From JACCVG01 sp963790245 (GTDB taxonomy: Bacteria > Actinomycetota > Thermoleophilia > Solirubrobacterales > Thermoleophilaceae), in assembly GCA_963790245.1 (NCBI GenBank), contig CAWBNP010000002.1:1302001-1366000 (forward strand): a stretch of 64,000 nt of DNA, written 5' to 3'. Under the pieces are notes generated by a model. That model did no database searches, was not told the origin of the DNA, and was given only the letters and a program-made list of their open reading frames with translations. Made by a program: the position numbers and the translations under genes. Of this stretch, positions 8,331 to 16,755 are shown one piece after another (the stretch's first letter is position 1; every line of letters starts with the position of its first letter).

Positions 8331-10881
8331 GGTCGGGCTCGCCGGTGGCGAGCACGTGGATCGCGCCCCACGGGGGCCGGTCGAAGATCGCCTCGGCGAG
8401 CTCGGTGTGCCAGGGGTGGATCGTCTCCTCGTTGGCGACAAGGCCAACCGAGGGCACGCCGTAGTGCGGCCCGAGGTACGCGAGCCCGCCATATGTGCCG
8501 AGAAAGGCACTCGCCCGGCTGATCGCGATCGACTGCAGCGCGAGGTTGTTGGCGGCGGTCATGTACGGGTGGATAGCGGTGATGCGCGGTGAATCGGAGA
8601 TCTGGACGTCGCGGTGGTCGTCGAGCTCCATCTCGTTGTTGAGCAGGACGACGTGGGTCTGCTCGGCGAGCGTCTGTACGAGCGTTCCGACCAGCTCCCG
8701 GTGGGCCTCGGTGTCGGGGAACGAGTTGCGGAAGTAGAAGCGGACCGCGACGAAGTCCGCGCTCGGCAGGACACCTTCGAGTGGTCCGATCGGTGGCTTG
8801 GCGAGCGGGCGATAGACCGCGTTGAGGCCGGCGCGACTGCCCGCATGTCCGCGCCCGGAGGGCGGCTTGACGCCATCGACGAACGACCGCCGGCTGCTCT
8901 TGAGGTGGCGGTAGTAGTGGGCCCACATCGCCGTCGGGTGGAGCTCCTGGGAACGACTGATCCCGAGACGGGCGCGGGCCGTCGCGCCGAGCTCGACGTC
9001 GAGCTCGGATCCCGTGGGCTGGCGCTGCTTGAGCGCCGAGCGGCGGGTCGTTACCTCCGCCGGATCGGCGAGTTCGAACGCATCCAGGTAAGTCTCTCCG
9101 AGTGTGCCGTACCAGCCTCCGGTGCCACCCCGCGAGACGATCACGATTCGCTCGCCAATCTTGGGGTACGCGCTCGCGACCCAGTTCAGGAACGGCACCC
9201 AATACAGCAGCTCGAAGCCGATCTCGCCGAGGAACGGGCCGGCGAGCACGGGATCGCCCGAGCGATCGAGAGCGCGCAGGCTGCGCCGCAATGCCCGATC
9301 GTGGCTCCAGCGCTGAGCAGCCTCGTCGAGGCCGATTAGCTTCAGGACCCCGCGGACCGCGACCCGTAGACCGTGGCGCAGCGCACGGCCACGGTGGACG
9401 ATCCAGTGCCGCACTGCGATCGCAACCGGGAGGAGCTTCAGGTAGAGCCGGGCCAGCGCGGCGATCGGCAGGCCGAGCAAGCGCGCCCAGACGCCCACCG
9501 GAGCCACGACCCCGCCGCGCGCCCGAAGCCCCTCGATCGCGGCGACCAGGCGCGGCGAGGCCGCCTCCTCGATCCCGTGGGGGCGGATGAAGCGGCCGAC
9601 GAACTCGGCGTTGAGCGCCGCCGAGGAGTGCGCAGCCGACAACGACCGCGCAAGGGCGGGCGCGAGATCGGCGACGGTCTCGGCGACCTTCAGCATTCCC
9701 CCGTTCTCGGGCAGCAGGTGGCGGAAGTGGAGCGTGCCGCGCTGGGTGTCGGCGTAGGCGGGCTCGAGCACGGTGTGGACCGGGCGGTCGACGATCGAGG
9801 CTTCAAGCAGGGCGCTTGTGTTGACGCCGAGTACCGCGGCGCAGTGATAGATCGCGTCGAAGTAGTCCGAGCGCGTCTCGGTATCCATCGGGTTGGCGCC
9901 CTTCGGCGGGTGGATCGCGATCCGGCCGAGCGCCTCGAGAGCGTCACGCGCGTCGCCGCGCATCGGATTCTGGGGATGGGGGCGAACGAGCACCTGGAGC
10001 TCGGCGTGCCGGCCCGAGTCGGCGGCTCGCAGTTCGGTCAGCCAGCGCAGCGCGATATCGGCCTCGTCCGGAGCGATGAACCCAGAGGAGCCCATGTAGA
10101 GCACGAACGGCGCGGCGGGATCGAGGCCGAGCCGCTCGCAGAAAGCGGTCCGATCCTGGTGCGGCTCCCAGCCGAACCAGTGGTCATAGGCGACCGCGCC
10201 GGTCACTTCGACCCGCTCCGGCGCCACGCCGTGGAGCGTCTCGGCCTCGCGCGCCTGGGCCTCGTTCCAGACGGTCAGCAGGTCCGGCGGCTCGTGGATC
10301 AGCCCCTTGGTGGTCAGGTTGTCCCAGCTCGCGACCGGGACGCAGATCGGCAGGCCGAGCCGGCGGCAGACGCGCAGGTACTCCGGCTGGGCCGAAGCCA
10401 TCTCGAGCAGCGGAGTGATCACGACCAGATCGGGCGCCTCGCGCTGCACGAACTCGCGCACGCCGGTGCTGACCGGAAAGCCGTCGTGGGCGCGCTCGCA
10501 GAGCGAGCGGAAGGCGCCGAAGGCGCGCGGCAGGCGGCGCGCGAACCCCGCTGTGAAGGTCCTCAGCGGCGCCGGTATCCGCCGGCCGCCACGGGCGCGC
10601 AGCTTGGGCGCCTCGTCGAAGGCCGGGTCGAGGTAGCGCAGGTAGTCGAGCCAGATCCGCATCGCCTTGCCGACCATGCTCCAGTCGTCGACCCCGACCT
10701 GGGGCGCGGCCGCGACGCTGAGCCCCGGGTACTGCTGCTCGAGCGAGGCGACCAGCCCGCCGAGCCCCTTGTCCTTGTCGAACACGAGCCGGACCTCGTG
10801 GCCGCGCTCGGAGAGCCCGCGCAGGGTCCACTCGAAGTTCCGGCCATAGCCGGCATGGCTCATGAAGAAGAGGATCTTCAA
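8251..10881 (-). CDS. Two-domain putative glycosyltransferase (HAGYxRNF domain + GEIGFELLYW domain)
   Basis: About 876 aa. The start is taken as TTG at 10881 (LKILFFMSHAGYGRNFE), matching the paralogue at 18694-20367 (RKILLFMRHAGYVRNFD). Residues 1-540 form a GT-B/CDP-glycerol-transferase-like module: VASWDNLTTKGLIHEPPD, YMGSSGFIAP, VLVRPHPQNP, then DYFDAIYHCAAVLGVNTSALLEASIVGRP-like donor-site sequence. Residues about 560-876 repeat the protein at 1302-2342 (GPFLGEIGFELLYW, GTYGGLAYLGPHYG). Both modules therefore exist alone and fused in one locus, which suggests two successive transfers on one polypeptide. Function is inferred. Confidence 0.7.
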   Translation of the reverse strand: MKILFFMSHAGYGRNFEWTLRGLSERGHEVRLVFDKDKGLGGLVASLEQQYPGLSVAAAPQVGVDDWSMVGKAMRIWLDYLRYLDPAFDEAPKLRARGGRRIPAPLRTFTAGFARRLPRAFGAFRSLCERAHDGFPVSTGVREFVQREAPDLVVITPLLEMASAQPEYLRVCRRLGLPICVPVASWDNLTTKGLIHEPPDLLTVWNEAQAREAETLHGVAPERVEVTGAVAYDHWFGWEPHQDRTAFCERLGLDPAAPFVLYMGSSGFIAPDEADIALRWLTELRAADSGRHAELQVLVRPHPQNPMRGDARDALEALGRIAIHPPKGANPMDTETRSDYFDAIYHCAAVLGVNTSALLEASIVDRPVHTVLEPAYADTQRGTLHFRHLLPENGGMLKVAETVADLAPALARSLSAAHSSAALNAEFVGRFIRPHGIEEAASPRLVAAIEGLRARGGVVAPVGVWARLLGLPIAALARLYLKLLPVAIAVRHWIVHRGRALRHGLRVAVRGVLKLIGLDEAAQRWSHDRALRRSLRALDRSGDPVLAGPFLGEIGFELLYWVPFLNWVASAYPKIGERIVIVSRGGTGGWYGTLGETYLDAFELADPAEVTTRRSALKQRQPTGSELDVELGATARARLGISRSQELHPTAMWAHYYRHLKSSRRSFVDGVKPPSGRGHAGSRAGLNAVYRPLAKPPIGPLEGVLPSADFVAVRFYFRNSFPDTEAHRELVGTLVQTLAEQTHVVLLNNEMELDDHRDVQISDSPRITAIHPYMTAANNLALQSIAISRASAFLGTYGGLAYLGPHYGVPSVGLVANEETIHPWHTELAEAIFDRPPWGAIHVLATGEPDLTERVLDLTAASAPTYTAPATGSAGG

Positions 10882-10904
10882 GTGCTCGACGCTAAACCGT
10901 TCAG

Positions 10905-11606
10905 CTAGGCCGAGGCGGGCTGGCGCTCGTGCACCAGCACGCGGCCCTTCCCGCCCCAGTCCATCCGTCGCTCGAGATCCGGCCGCTGCCGGAACCCCTC
11001 GAGCACGAGCAGACAGCGGAGGAACTGCTTGGTCAGCAACGTGATGTGGCTCGGGTCGACGTCGAACTGCGTCGTGAAGTCGAGCAGCGTCTCCGGCTCG
11101 GGGTGGAAGCGCGTCGTCACGTAGACGTAGCGCGAGCTCGCGCGGCAGAGCTGGGCGACGGCCTGGCGCACCTGAAGCACCGTCAGGTGCTCGAACACCT
11201 CGCGACAGACGACGAGGTCGTAGCTCTGCGCCTCGACGATCGGCTCGGTCACCGCGCCGACACGGATCCGGTCGCGGATCGGCTCGGGCGCGAGCGTGAC
11301 GCTCTCGGGGCTGAAGTCGATCCCGTCGACGTCGACGCCGAGCTCGTGCAGGAAGAACATCAGGAAGCCGGGGCCGCAGCCGAGGTCGAGCACCTTCGCG
11401 GGCTCGAAGACCTCCTTGATCAGGTGGGGGTTGCGATCCTCGATCCGCCGGCGCGTCTCGACGTCGTAGCGGTTGTCGTCCTCGCGCCAGTCCGAGGCGA
11501 AGTACTCCTCGCTGTAGTGCTCGGGGCCGACCGGCTGCTGCTCGAAGACCGCCCGCTGGAAAGCGTCGACGGTCGTCTCGAGCGTCTCGCCGGCGCCGTC
11601 GGTCAT
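10905..11606 (-). CDS. SAM-dependent methyltransferase, class I
   Basis: This 233-aa protein has VLDLGCGPGFLMFFLHELG (SAM motif I), DGIDFSP (motif II), YDLVVCREVFEHL (motif IV region) and a C-terminal region without membrane segments. The N-terminal EHYSEEYF resembles sugar and phenol methyltransferases in glycan loci. Its ATG overlaps the stop of the KpsC/S-like gene (ATGA, 11603-11606). Its own stop at 10905 is 23 nt before the TTG of the two-domain transferase, so the three genes 13048->8251 are one operon. Acceptor unknown; likely a sugar hydroxyl. Confidence 0.8.
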   Translation of the reverse strand: MTDGAGETLETTVDAFQRAVFEQQPVGPEHYSEEYFASDWREDDNRYDVETRRRIEDRNPHLIKEVFEPAKVLDLGCGPGFLMFFLHELGVDVDGIDFSPESVTLAPEPIRDRIRVGAVTEPIVEAQSYDLVVCREVFEHLTVLQVRQAVAQLCRASSRYVYVTTRFHPEPETLLDFTTQFDVDPSHITLLTKQFLRCLLVLEGFRQRPDLERRMDWGGKGRVLVHERQPASA

Positions 11607-13048
11607 CCGGTTGGGACCCGGCTCGGCGCGACGAGCGCGACCGAGGCCGCCTCGAGCGAGCCGGCGAGCTCGACCGCGTTGGCATCGGAGCGATCGACGA
11701 GCACCGGCGCTCCCGGGTGGCAGCGCTTGCGCGCAGCGTGCAGGAACTGCAGGATCCGCTCGCGATCGGGCACATCCTCGAGCAGCGCCGGGACAGCCTC
11801 GCGGATCCCGGTCGGCCCGTCGAGGTCGCGCGTCACGCCGAAACCCGAGTAGAAGGGGCGGCCGATGGTCAGGACCGGCTTGCCGTGCAGCAACGCCTCG
11901 AGCCCGACCGTCGAGGAGATCACCGCGACGGCCTCGGCGCCCGCGATCAGGTCGTGGGAGCTGGTGCGAGCGGGGACCAGCCGCGCGTTGCGGATCCGCC
12001 GCAGCCGCCGTAGCACGCTGAGTCGGTTGCGCCCGATCGACATCGGGTGCTCCTTGATGACGAGGTCGTGACCGTGTGGCAGCGAGCGGGCGACCTGCTC
12101 GACGATCGCGGGCTGGTCGGCGCAGTGCGGAATGACGGCCTTGAGCTTGTAGTCGTCCATCAGGTGGAGCGGGAAGTAGACGTAGGGGCGCCCCGGGCGG
12201 AGCTCCTCGTAGTAGAAGCGCGCCGCGCGGGCCCGGACGGTTTCGCGGATCGTGCCGAGCGTCCAGTGCAACGGCCGCAGATACTGATTGTCGCGGTCAT
12301 AGAGCGCGTTGACGAGTGTGTGCCGGGCGAACATCCGCAACCGCTTTGAGGACACGCCGGGCCGGCGATACTCGCGGATCGGTTCATCCGCGCGGATGAA
12401 CCCCTCGATGAACTCCTCGACCTGCGCCCGCTCGGCAGGCTCGAGCTCGCGCAACTCGTCGGGGGCGACGATCGGTGCGTCCATCGTGTCGACGTAGAGC
12501 CGCAGCGGCTCGGGGAAGATCGTGTAGAAGAGGAACAGGACCGGCGCCCCGCGCGAGAGGCCGAGCAGGTGGGCGGCGCGCCGGATCGTCTCGTTGCCGA
12601 CCTCGGGCACGACGACCTGCGGCCCCCACTCGTCGAAGATCTGCTCGAAGGCCATCATGTGGCGGACGGTCCGCTCGGCGCACCATTCCTCGGGCCGTCC
12701 GTCGCAGACGAAGTCGGTCCGGTGGATGTCGCGCAGCGTCGGCGTGTCGTACTGGCCGACGATCCGGTCGGCCTCCGCGACGAAATCGATCTCCTCGCCG
12801 AGTGCTGCCATCCGATCGGGCAGGCAAAAGGCGGTGAACCCTTTGCGCTCGAGCTCGCTGGCCGCCCGGCGAGAGTAGGTCACGTGTGCGACCTCGTGCC
12901 CGCGGCGAACCAGCTCGGCGCCGACACGACCGTAGAAATCGCTCTCGATGTGCTGGAGCGTCGTGAAGAGAAAACGGGTCGACGTAGCGTCGCCCGCCCC
13001 GTTGGGCGTGCCCGGAACGGCGGCGATGTCAAGCCGTGAGGACGTCAT
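11603..13048 (-). CDS. Capsular polysaccharide (KpsC/KpsS-like, PF05159-type) protein
   Basis: This 481-aa protein begins its conserved part at RFLFTTLQHIESDFYGRVGAEL, where the other end of a GT-B acceptor domain would lie. The C-terminal donor-side domain has LVIKEHPMSIGRN and VAVISSTVGLEALLHGKPV followed by LTIGRPFY. These KEHP and STVGxEAL..GKPV motifs are the signature of PF05159. KpsC and KpsS of that family add the beta-Kdo linker to a lipid acceptor for ABC-exported capsules, and this fits the Wzm/Wzt pair nearby. No signal peptide. ATG at 13048, 36 nt from the divergent sulfotransferase. Confidence 0.8.
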   Translation of the reverse strand: MTSSRLDIAAVPGTPNGAGDATSTRFLFTTLQHIESDFYGRVGAELVRRGHEVAHVTYSRRAASELERKGFTAFCLPDRMAALGEEIDFVAEADRIVGQYDTPTLRDIHRTDFVCDGRPEEWCAERTVRHMMAFEQIFDEWGPQVVVPEVGNETIRRAAHLLGLSRGAPVLFLFYTIFPEPLRLYVDTMDAPIVAPDELRELEPAERAQVEEFIEGFIRADEPIREYRRPGVSSKRLRMFARHTLVNALYDRDNQYLRPLHWTLGTIRETVRARAARFYYEELRPGRPYVYFPLHLMDDYKLKAVIPHCADQPAIVEQVARSLPHGHDLVIKEHPMSIGRNRLSVLRRLRRIRNARLVPARTSSHDLIAGAEAVAVISSTVGLEALLHGKPVLTIGRPFYSGFGVTRDLDGPTGIREAVPALLEDVPDRERILQFLHAARKRCHPGAPVLVDRSDANAVELAGSLEAASVALVAPSRVPTG

Positions 13049-13084
13049 ATCCCTTCACTGCGGCTGCAGCTACGCTCCTAAACG

Positions 13085-14137
13085 ATGGCAGAGGCTACCG
13101 AACCGATGCTCGTGCGCGCCGCGGCCGCCGAGCCCCTCGCGAACCCCGCGGAGGCAGAGCGGCTGTTCCGCCACCGCCGCGAGCACATCACCCCGATCGA
13201 CCAGCCGCTTGTGCTGATCTCGCAGATGCAACGCTCCGGCGGAACCCTGCTGAGCGAGCTCTTCGACGGCCATCCGCAGCTCCACGCCCACCCGTACGAG
13301 CTCCACATCGGCTACCCGACGAAATACGACTGGCCGGTGCTCGATCTCGACGCCGATCCGGAGGAGTGGCACGAGGTCCTGCGCGAGGAGATCCTCGAGC
13401 GGTACTTCGATCAGGGGTACCACAAGTACGCGCGCAAGTATGTGGCCTACGAGGGCGAGGATCTCGAGGCCCACCCGTTCACGCTCGTCCCCTCCTTCCA
13501 GCGCGCGCTGTTCCTCACGCTGGCCGCCGAGCGCGACCTGCGCTCCCAGCGCGACGTCCTCGACCTCTACATGACCTCCTACTTCAACGCCTGGCTCGAC
13601 AACCAGAGCCTCCACGGCGATGAGAAGCGTTGGGTGGTCGGCTTCTGCCCGCGGCTTGCCTGGGGCGCCAGCCGCGCGGCGTTCGTCGCGGCCTACCCGG
13701 ACGGGCGGCAGATCTCGGCGATCCGTGATCCGAGCGGCTTCTTCGCCTCCGCGCGGCTGGCCTACCCGAAGAAGTACGGCGACATCAACGAAGCGATCGG
13801 CCTCTGGCGGATGGCGGCCGAGGAGATCCTCGCCGCCAAGCGCGAGCGTCCCGACGCCGTCCACGTGATCGCCTTCGAGACGCTGCTCTCAGACACCGAG
13901 GGCACGATGCGCCGCGCCGCCGAGTTCCTCGACATCGACTTCCACCCGATCCTCACGCGGCCGACATTCAACCGCCGTCCGATCAAGGCCAACTCGAGTT
14001 TCCGCGTCAGCCGCCATGGAGTGCTCGACGAGCCGATCAAGCGCGCGGCGAGCACCGTCTCCGACGAGGAGCGCGCCGCCGTACAGGAGTGGACCGGCGA
14101 GGTCTACAGCGAGGTCCGAGCCCTCGCCGAGGGCTGA
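13085..14137 (+). CDS. Sulfotransferase-like protein
   Basis: This 350-aa protein has a PAPS 5'-phosphosulfate loop, QMQRSGGTLLSELFDGHP, at about residues 47-64, where RSGGT replaces the usual RSGTT. A 3'-phosphate-binding SAIRDPSGFFASARL follows near 220. Later FETLLSDTEGTMRRAAEFL matches the family's alpha-helical C-terminal half. Predicted role: sulfation of a glycan from PAPS in the cytoplasm. A TACGCT hexamer (13071-13076) ends 8 nt before the ATG, so the mRNA may be leaderless. The stop overlaps the ATG of the next small gene (TGATG). Confidence 0.8.
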   Translation: MAEATEPMLVRAAAAEPLANPAEAERLFRHRREHITPIDQPLVLISQMQRSGGTLLSELFDGHPQLHAHPYELHIGYPTKYDWPVLDLDADPEEWHEVLREEILERYFDQGYHKYARKYVAYEGEDLEAHPFTLVPSFQRALFLTLAAERDLRSQRDVLDLYMTSYFNAWLDNQSLHGDEKRWVVGFCPRLAWGASRAAFVAAYPDGRQISAIRDPSGFFASARLAYPKKYGDINEAIGLWRMAAEEILAAKRERPDAVHVIAFETLLSDTEGTMRRAAEFLDIDFHPILTRPTFNRRPIKANSSFRVSRHGVLDEPIKRAASTVSDEERAAVQEWTGEVYSEVRALAEG

Positions 14138-14379
14138 TGGACGAGGACACCAGCGGCCTCGAGCGGCGCGTTCAAGAGCTCGAGCAACAGGTCGCCGCAC
14201 TGAGCGCCCAGCTCGAGGACGACGCGCCCGACGCCCCGGGCCGCGACCCGGCCTCGCGCGCGCGACGAGCGGCTCAGCTGCGCGAGGTGTGGCAGGGCGG
14301 CCCACAGGATCCGGCGCAGCTGGTCGAGACCGAGCTGGAGCGCGACGCCCGCCGCGACGGGCCGCCGGCCCTCAGCTGA
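14137..14379 (+). CDS. Small coiled-coil protein, unknown function
   Basis: This 80-aa acidic and hydrophilic protein shares its ATG with the sulfotransferase stop (TGATG at 14135-14139). Residues 8-28 (LERRVQELEQQVAALSAQLE) form heptads of a short coiled coil. The rest is charged with no membrane segment. Its last 8 nt overlap the 3' end of the converging gene. It may oligomerise with or regulate the adjacent sulfotransferase; nothing in the sequence proves this. Confidence 0.6.
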   Translation: MDEDTSGLERRVQELEQQVAALSAQLEDDAPDAPGRDPASRARRAAQLREVWQGGPQDPAQLVETELERDARRDGPPALS

Positions 14380-15403
14380 ACCGGAACCGCTTGGATCGCC
14401 GGGCCGGCTTGGCGGCTTTCGGTGGTTTTGCGGCCTTGGGTGGCTTGGGTTCCTTCGGCGGCTTGGGCGGCTTTGGCTCCTTCGGTGGCTTCGGCGGCCG
14501 CAGCGTCTCGCGCCGCGTCCGCTTCGCGAATACCTGATCCGGCCGCTGGGCCTCGGGCGGAAAGGCCTCCAGGTACCGCGCGTGGAGCTCCGCGTCGAGC
14601 CAGTTGTGGGAGCGGACCAACGCCTGCGTCTCCTCCGCGAGGTCCACCTCACGCGGCCGCGCGTCGTTGACCCTCAGTTCCGGGAACTCGACGCGCTGCC
14701 AGCCGAACTGCTCGGCGATCTGCCGGATCGACTGCGCGAACCGCTCCCGGACGCCGACGAGGTGATGCTCTGCGAGCACCTCGTCCACCCGGGAGCGCCA
14801 CAGGTCGGCGTCCTCGCCGGGGCCGGCCGAGCAGCCCAGCGTGGTCGTGTCGAACCAGGGCGCGAGCAGGCTGCGCGCCTGGCCGTTGAAGAACTGGACC
14901 GCGTCCGGCGCGAACGGTCCGCCGAAGGTCCCGGCGAGCGCCTGCTCGTAGAAGTCCTCGATCGCCAGCCCGCGAGCGCGGCCGACGAAGAAGAATCGCG
15001 AGAACACCCGCTCGACCGGGTCGCGCAGCATCGTCACGACGCGGTAGGGCCGCTGCAGCAGCGGCGCGAAGTGATTCGCCGAGTGGCCCGCGACCGCGAC
15101 CAGCCGGGATCGCTCGGCCTCGGAGAACGCTTCGTACAGCTCCCGGTAGCGCTTCGCGGTGACCGCCCGCCCGTCGGACCCGTCGGCGGGGTCAGGCAGG
15201 TACAGCGCCGTCGTGCCCGCCTTGAGGCTCAGCTCGAGCGCGCGGCGGACCGACGTGCCGGCGGTCTTCGGGAGGTGGTGGAAGATCAGCAGCGGGCGGT
15301 CGGCCACGGGCTCATCAGCGACGTGGAGGTCCAGCGGTGGCAGCGCCGGGTCGGGCGGCTCGGCCAGCGCACCGCCGAAGCCGGCCGGGCGAACATCGCT
15401 CAT
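14372..15403 (-). CDS. Sulfotransferase with Lys/Pro-rich C-terminal tail
   Basis: 343 aa from the ATG at 15403 (ATGA overlap with the ABC ATPase stop at 15400). Seen: FHHLPKTAGTSVRRALE (PAPS loop, about residues 41-57), TMLRDPVERVFSRFFF (3'-phosphate site), and FFNGQARSLLAPWF. The C-terminal WLDAELHARYLEAF is shared with the two frameshifted genes at 23841-25670. Residues about 295-343 are a repetitive tail of PPK/EPK/AAK units ending KRFRFS. It is strongly basic and probably unstructured; it could bind an anionic glycan or the membrane. Last gene of the operon 22166->14372. Confidence 0.85.
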   Translation of the reverse strand: MSDVRPAGFGGALAEPPDPALPPLDLHVADEPVADRPLLIFHHLPKTAGTSVRRALELSLKAGTTALYLPDPADGSDGRAVTAKRYRELYEAFSEAERSRLVAVAGHSANHFAPLLQRPYRVVTMLRDPVERVFSRFFFVGRARGLAIEDFYEQALAGTFGGPFAPDAVQFFNGQARSLLAPWFDTTTLGCSAGPGEDADLWRSRVDEVLAEHHLVGVRERFAQSIRQIAEQFGWQRVEFPELRVNDARPREVDLAEETQALVRSHNWLDAELHARYLEAFPPEAQRPDQVFAKRTRRETLRPPKPPKEPKPPKPPKEPKPPKAAKPPKAAKPARRSKRFRFS

Positions 15404-16755
15404 CCCGTGCTCGCCCCCTCGTAGAAGACCGCCCACGGGAGCTTCAGCGGAGCCTCGAACCGCTCCGGGGGCGGCTGCTCCCCGCCCCCGAACACCTCGA
15501 AGGAGAAGGCCTCGTGCTGGCGCTTGCCGATCCGCTCGCCGTCGCGGAAGATCGTGACCCGGGAGGTCACGTCGTAGGGCCCGTCGGCGAGCAGCCGCGC
15601 CGGCAGGAACATCGTGATCAAGTAAAGCCCGGGACCTTCGGTCGCGGCCCACGGCTCGCGCATCCGGCTGCGGATCACGACCTCGCCGCCCGGCGCGCGG
15701 ACCGAGAGCGTGCCGAGCAGCTCGAGCCCCGGCGCGCGGACTAACAGCCCCATCTCGACGATCGCCTCGTCGTCGGCGTGCACCGCCTCGGCCGGTTCGC
15801 CGTCGAGCGCGAACAGCCCCGCGCCCGCACCGCCCACCTCCGCGCGCCTCAGCGGCTCCGCGCCGTCCGGTCGCCCGTCGGGGATCGCCGACCGGCGGGC
15901 GCGCGCGCGGATCGTTTCGTAGAGGTCGATGATCGTCTCGACATCGCCGCGCTCGACGATCCGCCCCTCGTCGAGCAGGACCGCCTCGCTGCAGAAGTCG
16001 CGGACCGTGCGCAGGTCGTGCGAGGCAAGCACCAGGGTCAGCCCCTCGCGGCACTCGCTCTCGAGGTGGCGACGGAACTGCTCGCGGAAATGGACATCGC
16101 CGATCGAGGGCAGCTCGTCGGCCAGCAGCACATCGGGCTCGAGCAGCAGCGAGATGGCCACCGCGAGCCGTTTGTAGAGGCCGGAGGAGTAGGTCTTGAG
16201 CTGGAGGTCGAGCAGCGCGCTGACGTCGGCGAACTCGGCGATCGCATCGACGCGGCGCGCGGCGACCTCGCGCGGGACACCGAACAGCTCGGCGAGGAAG
16301 TAGATGTTCTCGCGACCGGTCATCTGCGGCTGCATGAACGCCGGCGCGGCGCTCATCAGCGGCGAGACCCGGCCGCGCAGCGTCACCCGCCCTTCGGTGA
16401 CCGGGGTCATGCCGGCCAGCACGCGCATCAGCGTGGTCTTGCCCGACCCGTTGGCCCCGAGCACACCGAGCACCGTGCCGGGCTCGACGCGCAGCGAGAT
16501 GTCGGTCAGCGCCCAGACCTCCTCGCCCTCCGCGAGCCCCTCGGCGACTTCCGCCTCGGCCTCGTCCTCCATCTCCTCCTCTCCGAGGTCGTCGTCGACA
16601 TCGACGTCCTCGGCGGCCTCGGTGCGCGGCGCCCAGAAAGCCCCGCGCGAGCGGCGGCGAAGAATCCGAGGGACGGGGATCGGCCGGCCGGCGCCGCGGT
16701 ACCGCTTCGAGACGTGCTCGAGCTCGATCGCCGGGCCGGCGGCCGCGTCGCTCAC
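15400..16755 (-). CDS. wzt: Polysaccharide ABC exporter ATPase with Wzt-type C-terminal domain
   Basis: About 451 aa from a GTG at 16755 (GTGA overlap with the GT2 stop). Walker A GANGSGKTT is at about 100-108, signature YSSGLYKRLA at 189-198 in place of LSGGQ (usual for Wzt/TagH exporters), Walker B VLLADE at 209-214, and the switch His in ASHD. Residues 48-79 are an acidic insert (DVDVDDD...EEEMEDEAEAE) between strand 1 and Walker A. Residues about 310-451 form a beta-sandwich-like Wzt domain that would recognise the modified glycan end. It pairs with the permease at 20368-21216 to move lipid-linked polymer across the membrane. Confidence 0.88.
   Translation of the reverse strand: MSDAAAGPAIELEHVSKRYRGAGRPIPVPRILRRRSRGAFWAPRTEAAEDVDVDDDLGEEEMEDEAEAEVAEGLAEGEEVWALTDISLRVEPGTVLGVLGANGSGKTTLMRVLAGMTPVTEGRVTLRGRVSPLMSAAPAFMQPQMTGRENIYFLAELFGVPREVAARRVDAIAEFADVSALLDLQLKTYSSGLYKRLAVAISLLLEPDVLLADELPSIGDVHFREQFRRHLESECREGLTLVLASHDLRTVRDFCSEAVLLDEGRIVERGDVETIIDLYETIRARARRSAIPDGRPDGAEPLRRAEVGGAGAGLFALDGEPAEAVHADDEAIVEMGLLVRAPGLELLGTLSVRAPGGEVVIRSRMREPWAATEGPGLYLITMFLPARLLADGPYDVTSRVTIFRDGERIGKRQHEAFSFEVFGGGEQPPPERFEAPLKLPWAVFYEGASTG

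Noticed and set aside
9373..10908. Long open frame (511 codons) on the plus strand
   Set aside because: It is antisense to the two-domain transferase, which has clear domain motifs; its own translation is Arg/Gly/Ala-rich with no recognisable motif, as expected in GC-rich DNA.
15404..16054. Upstream extension of the sulfotransferase frame (to 16054)
   Set aside because: It is an out-of-frame reading of the ABC ATPase gene; the ATG at 15403 begins the conserved protein with an ATGA overlap.
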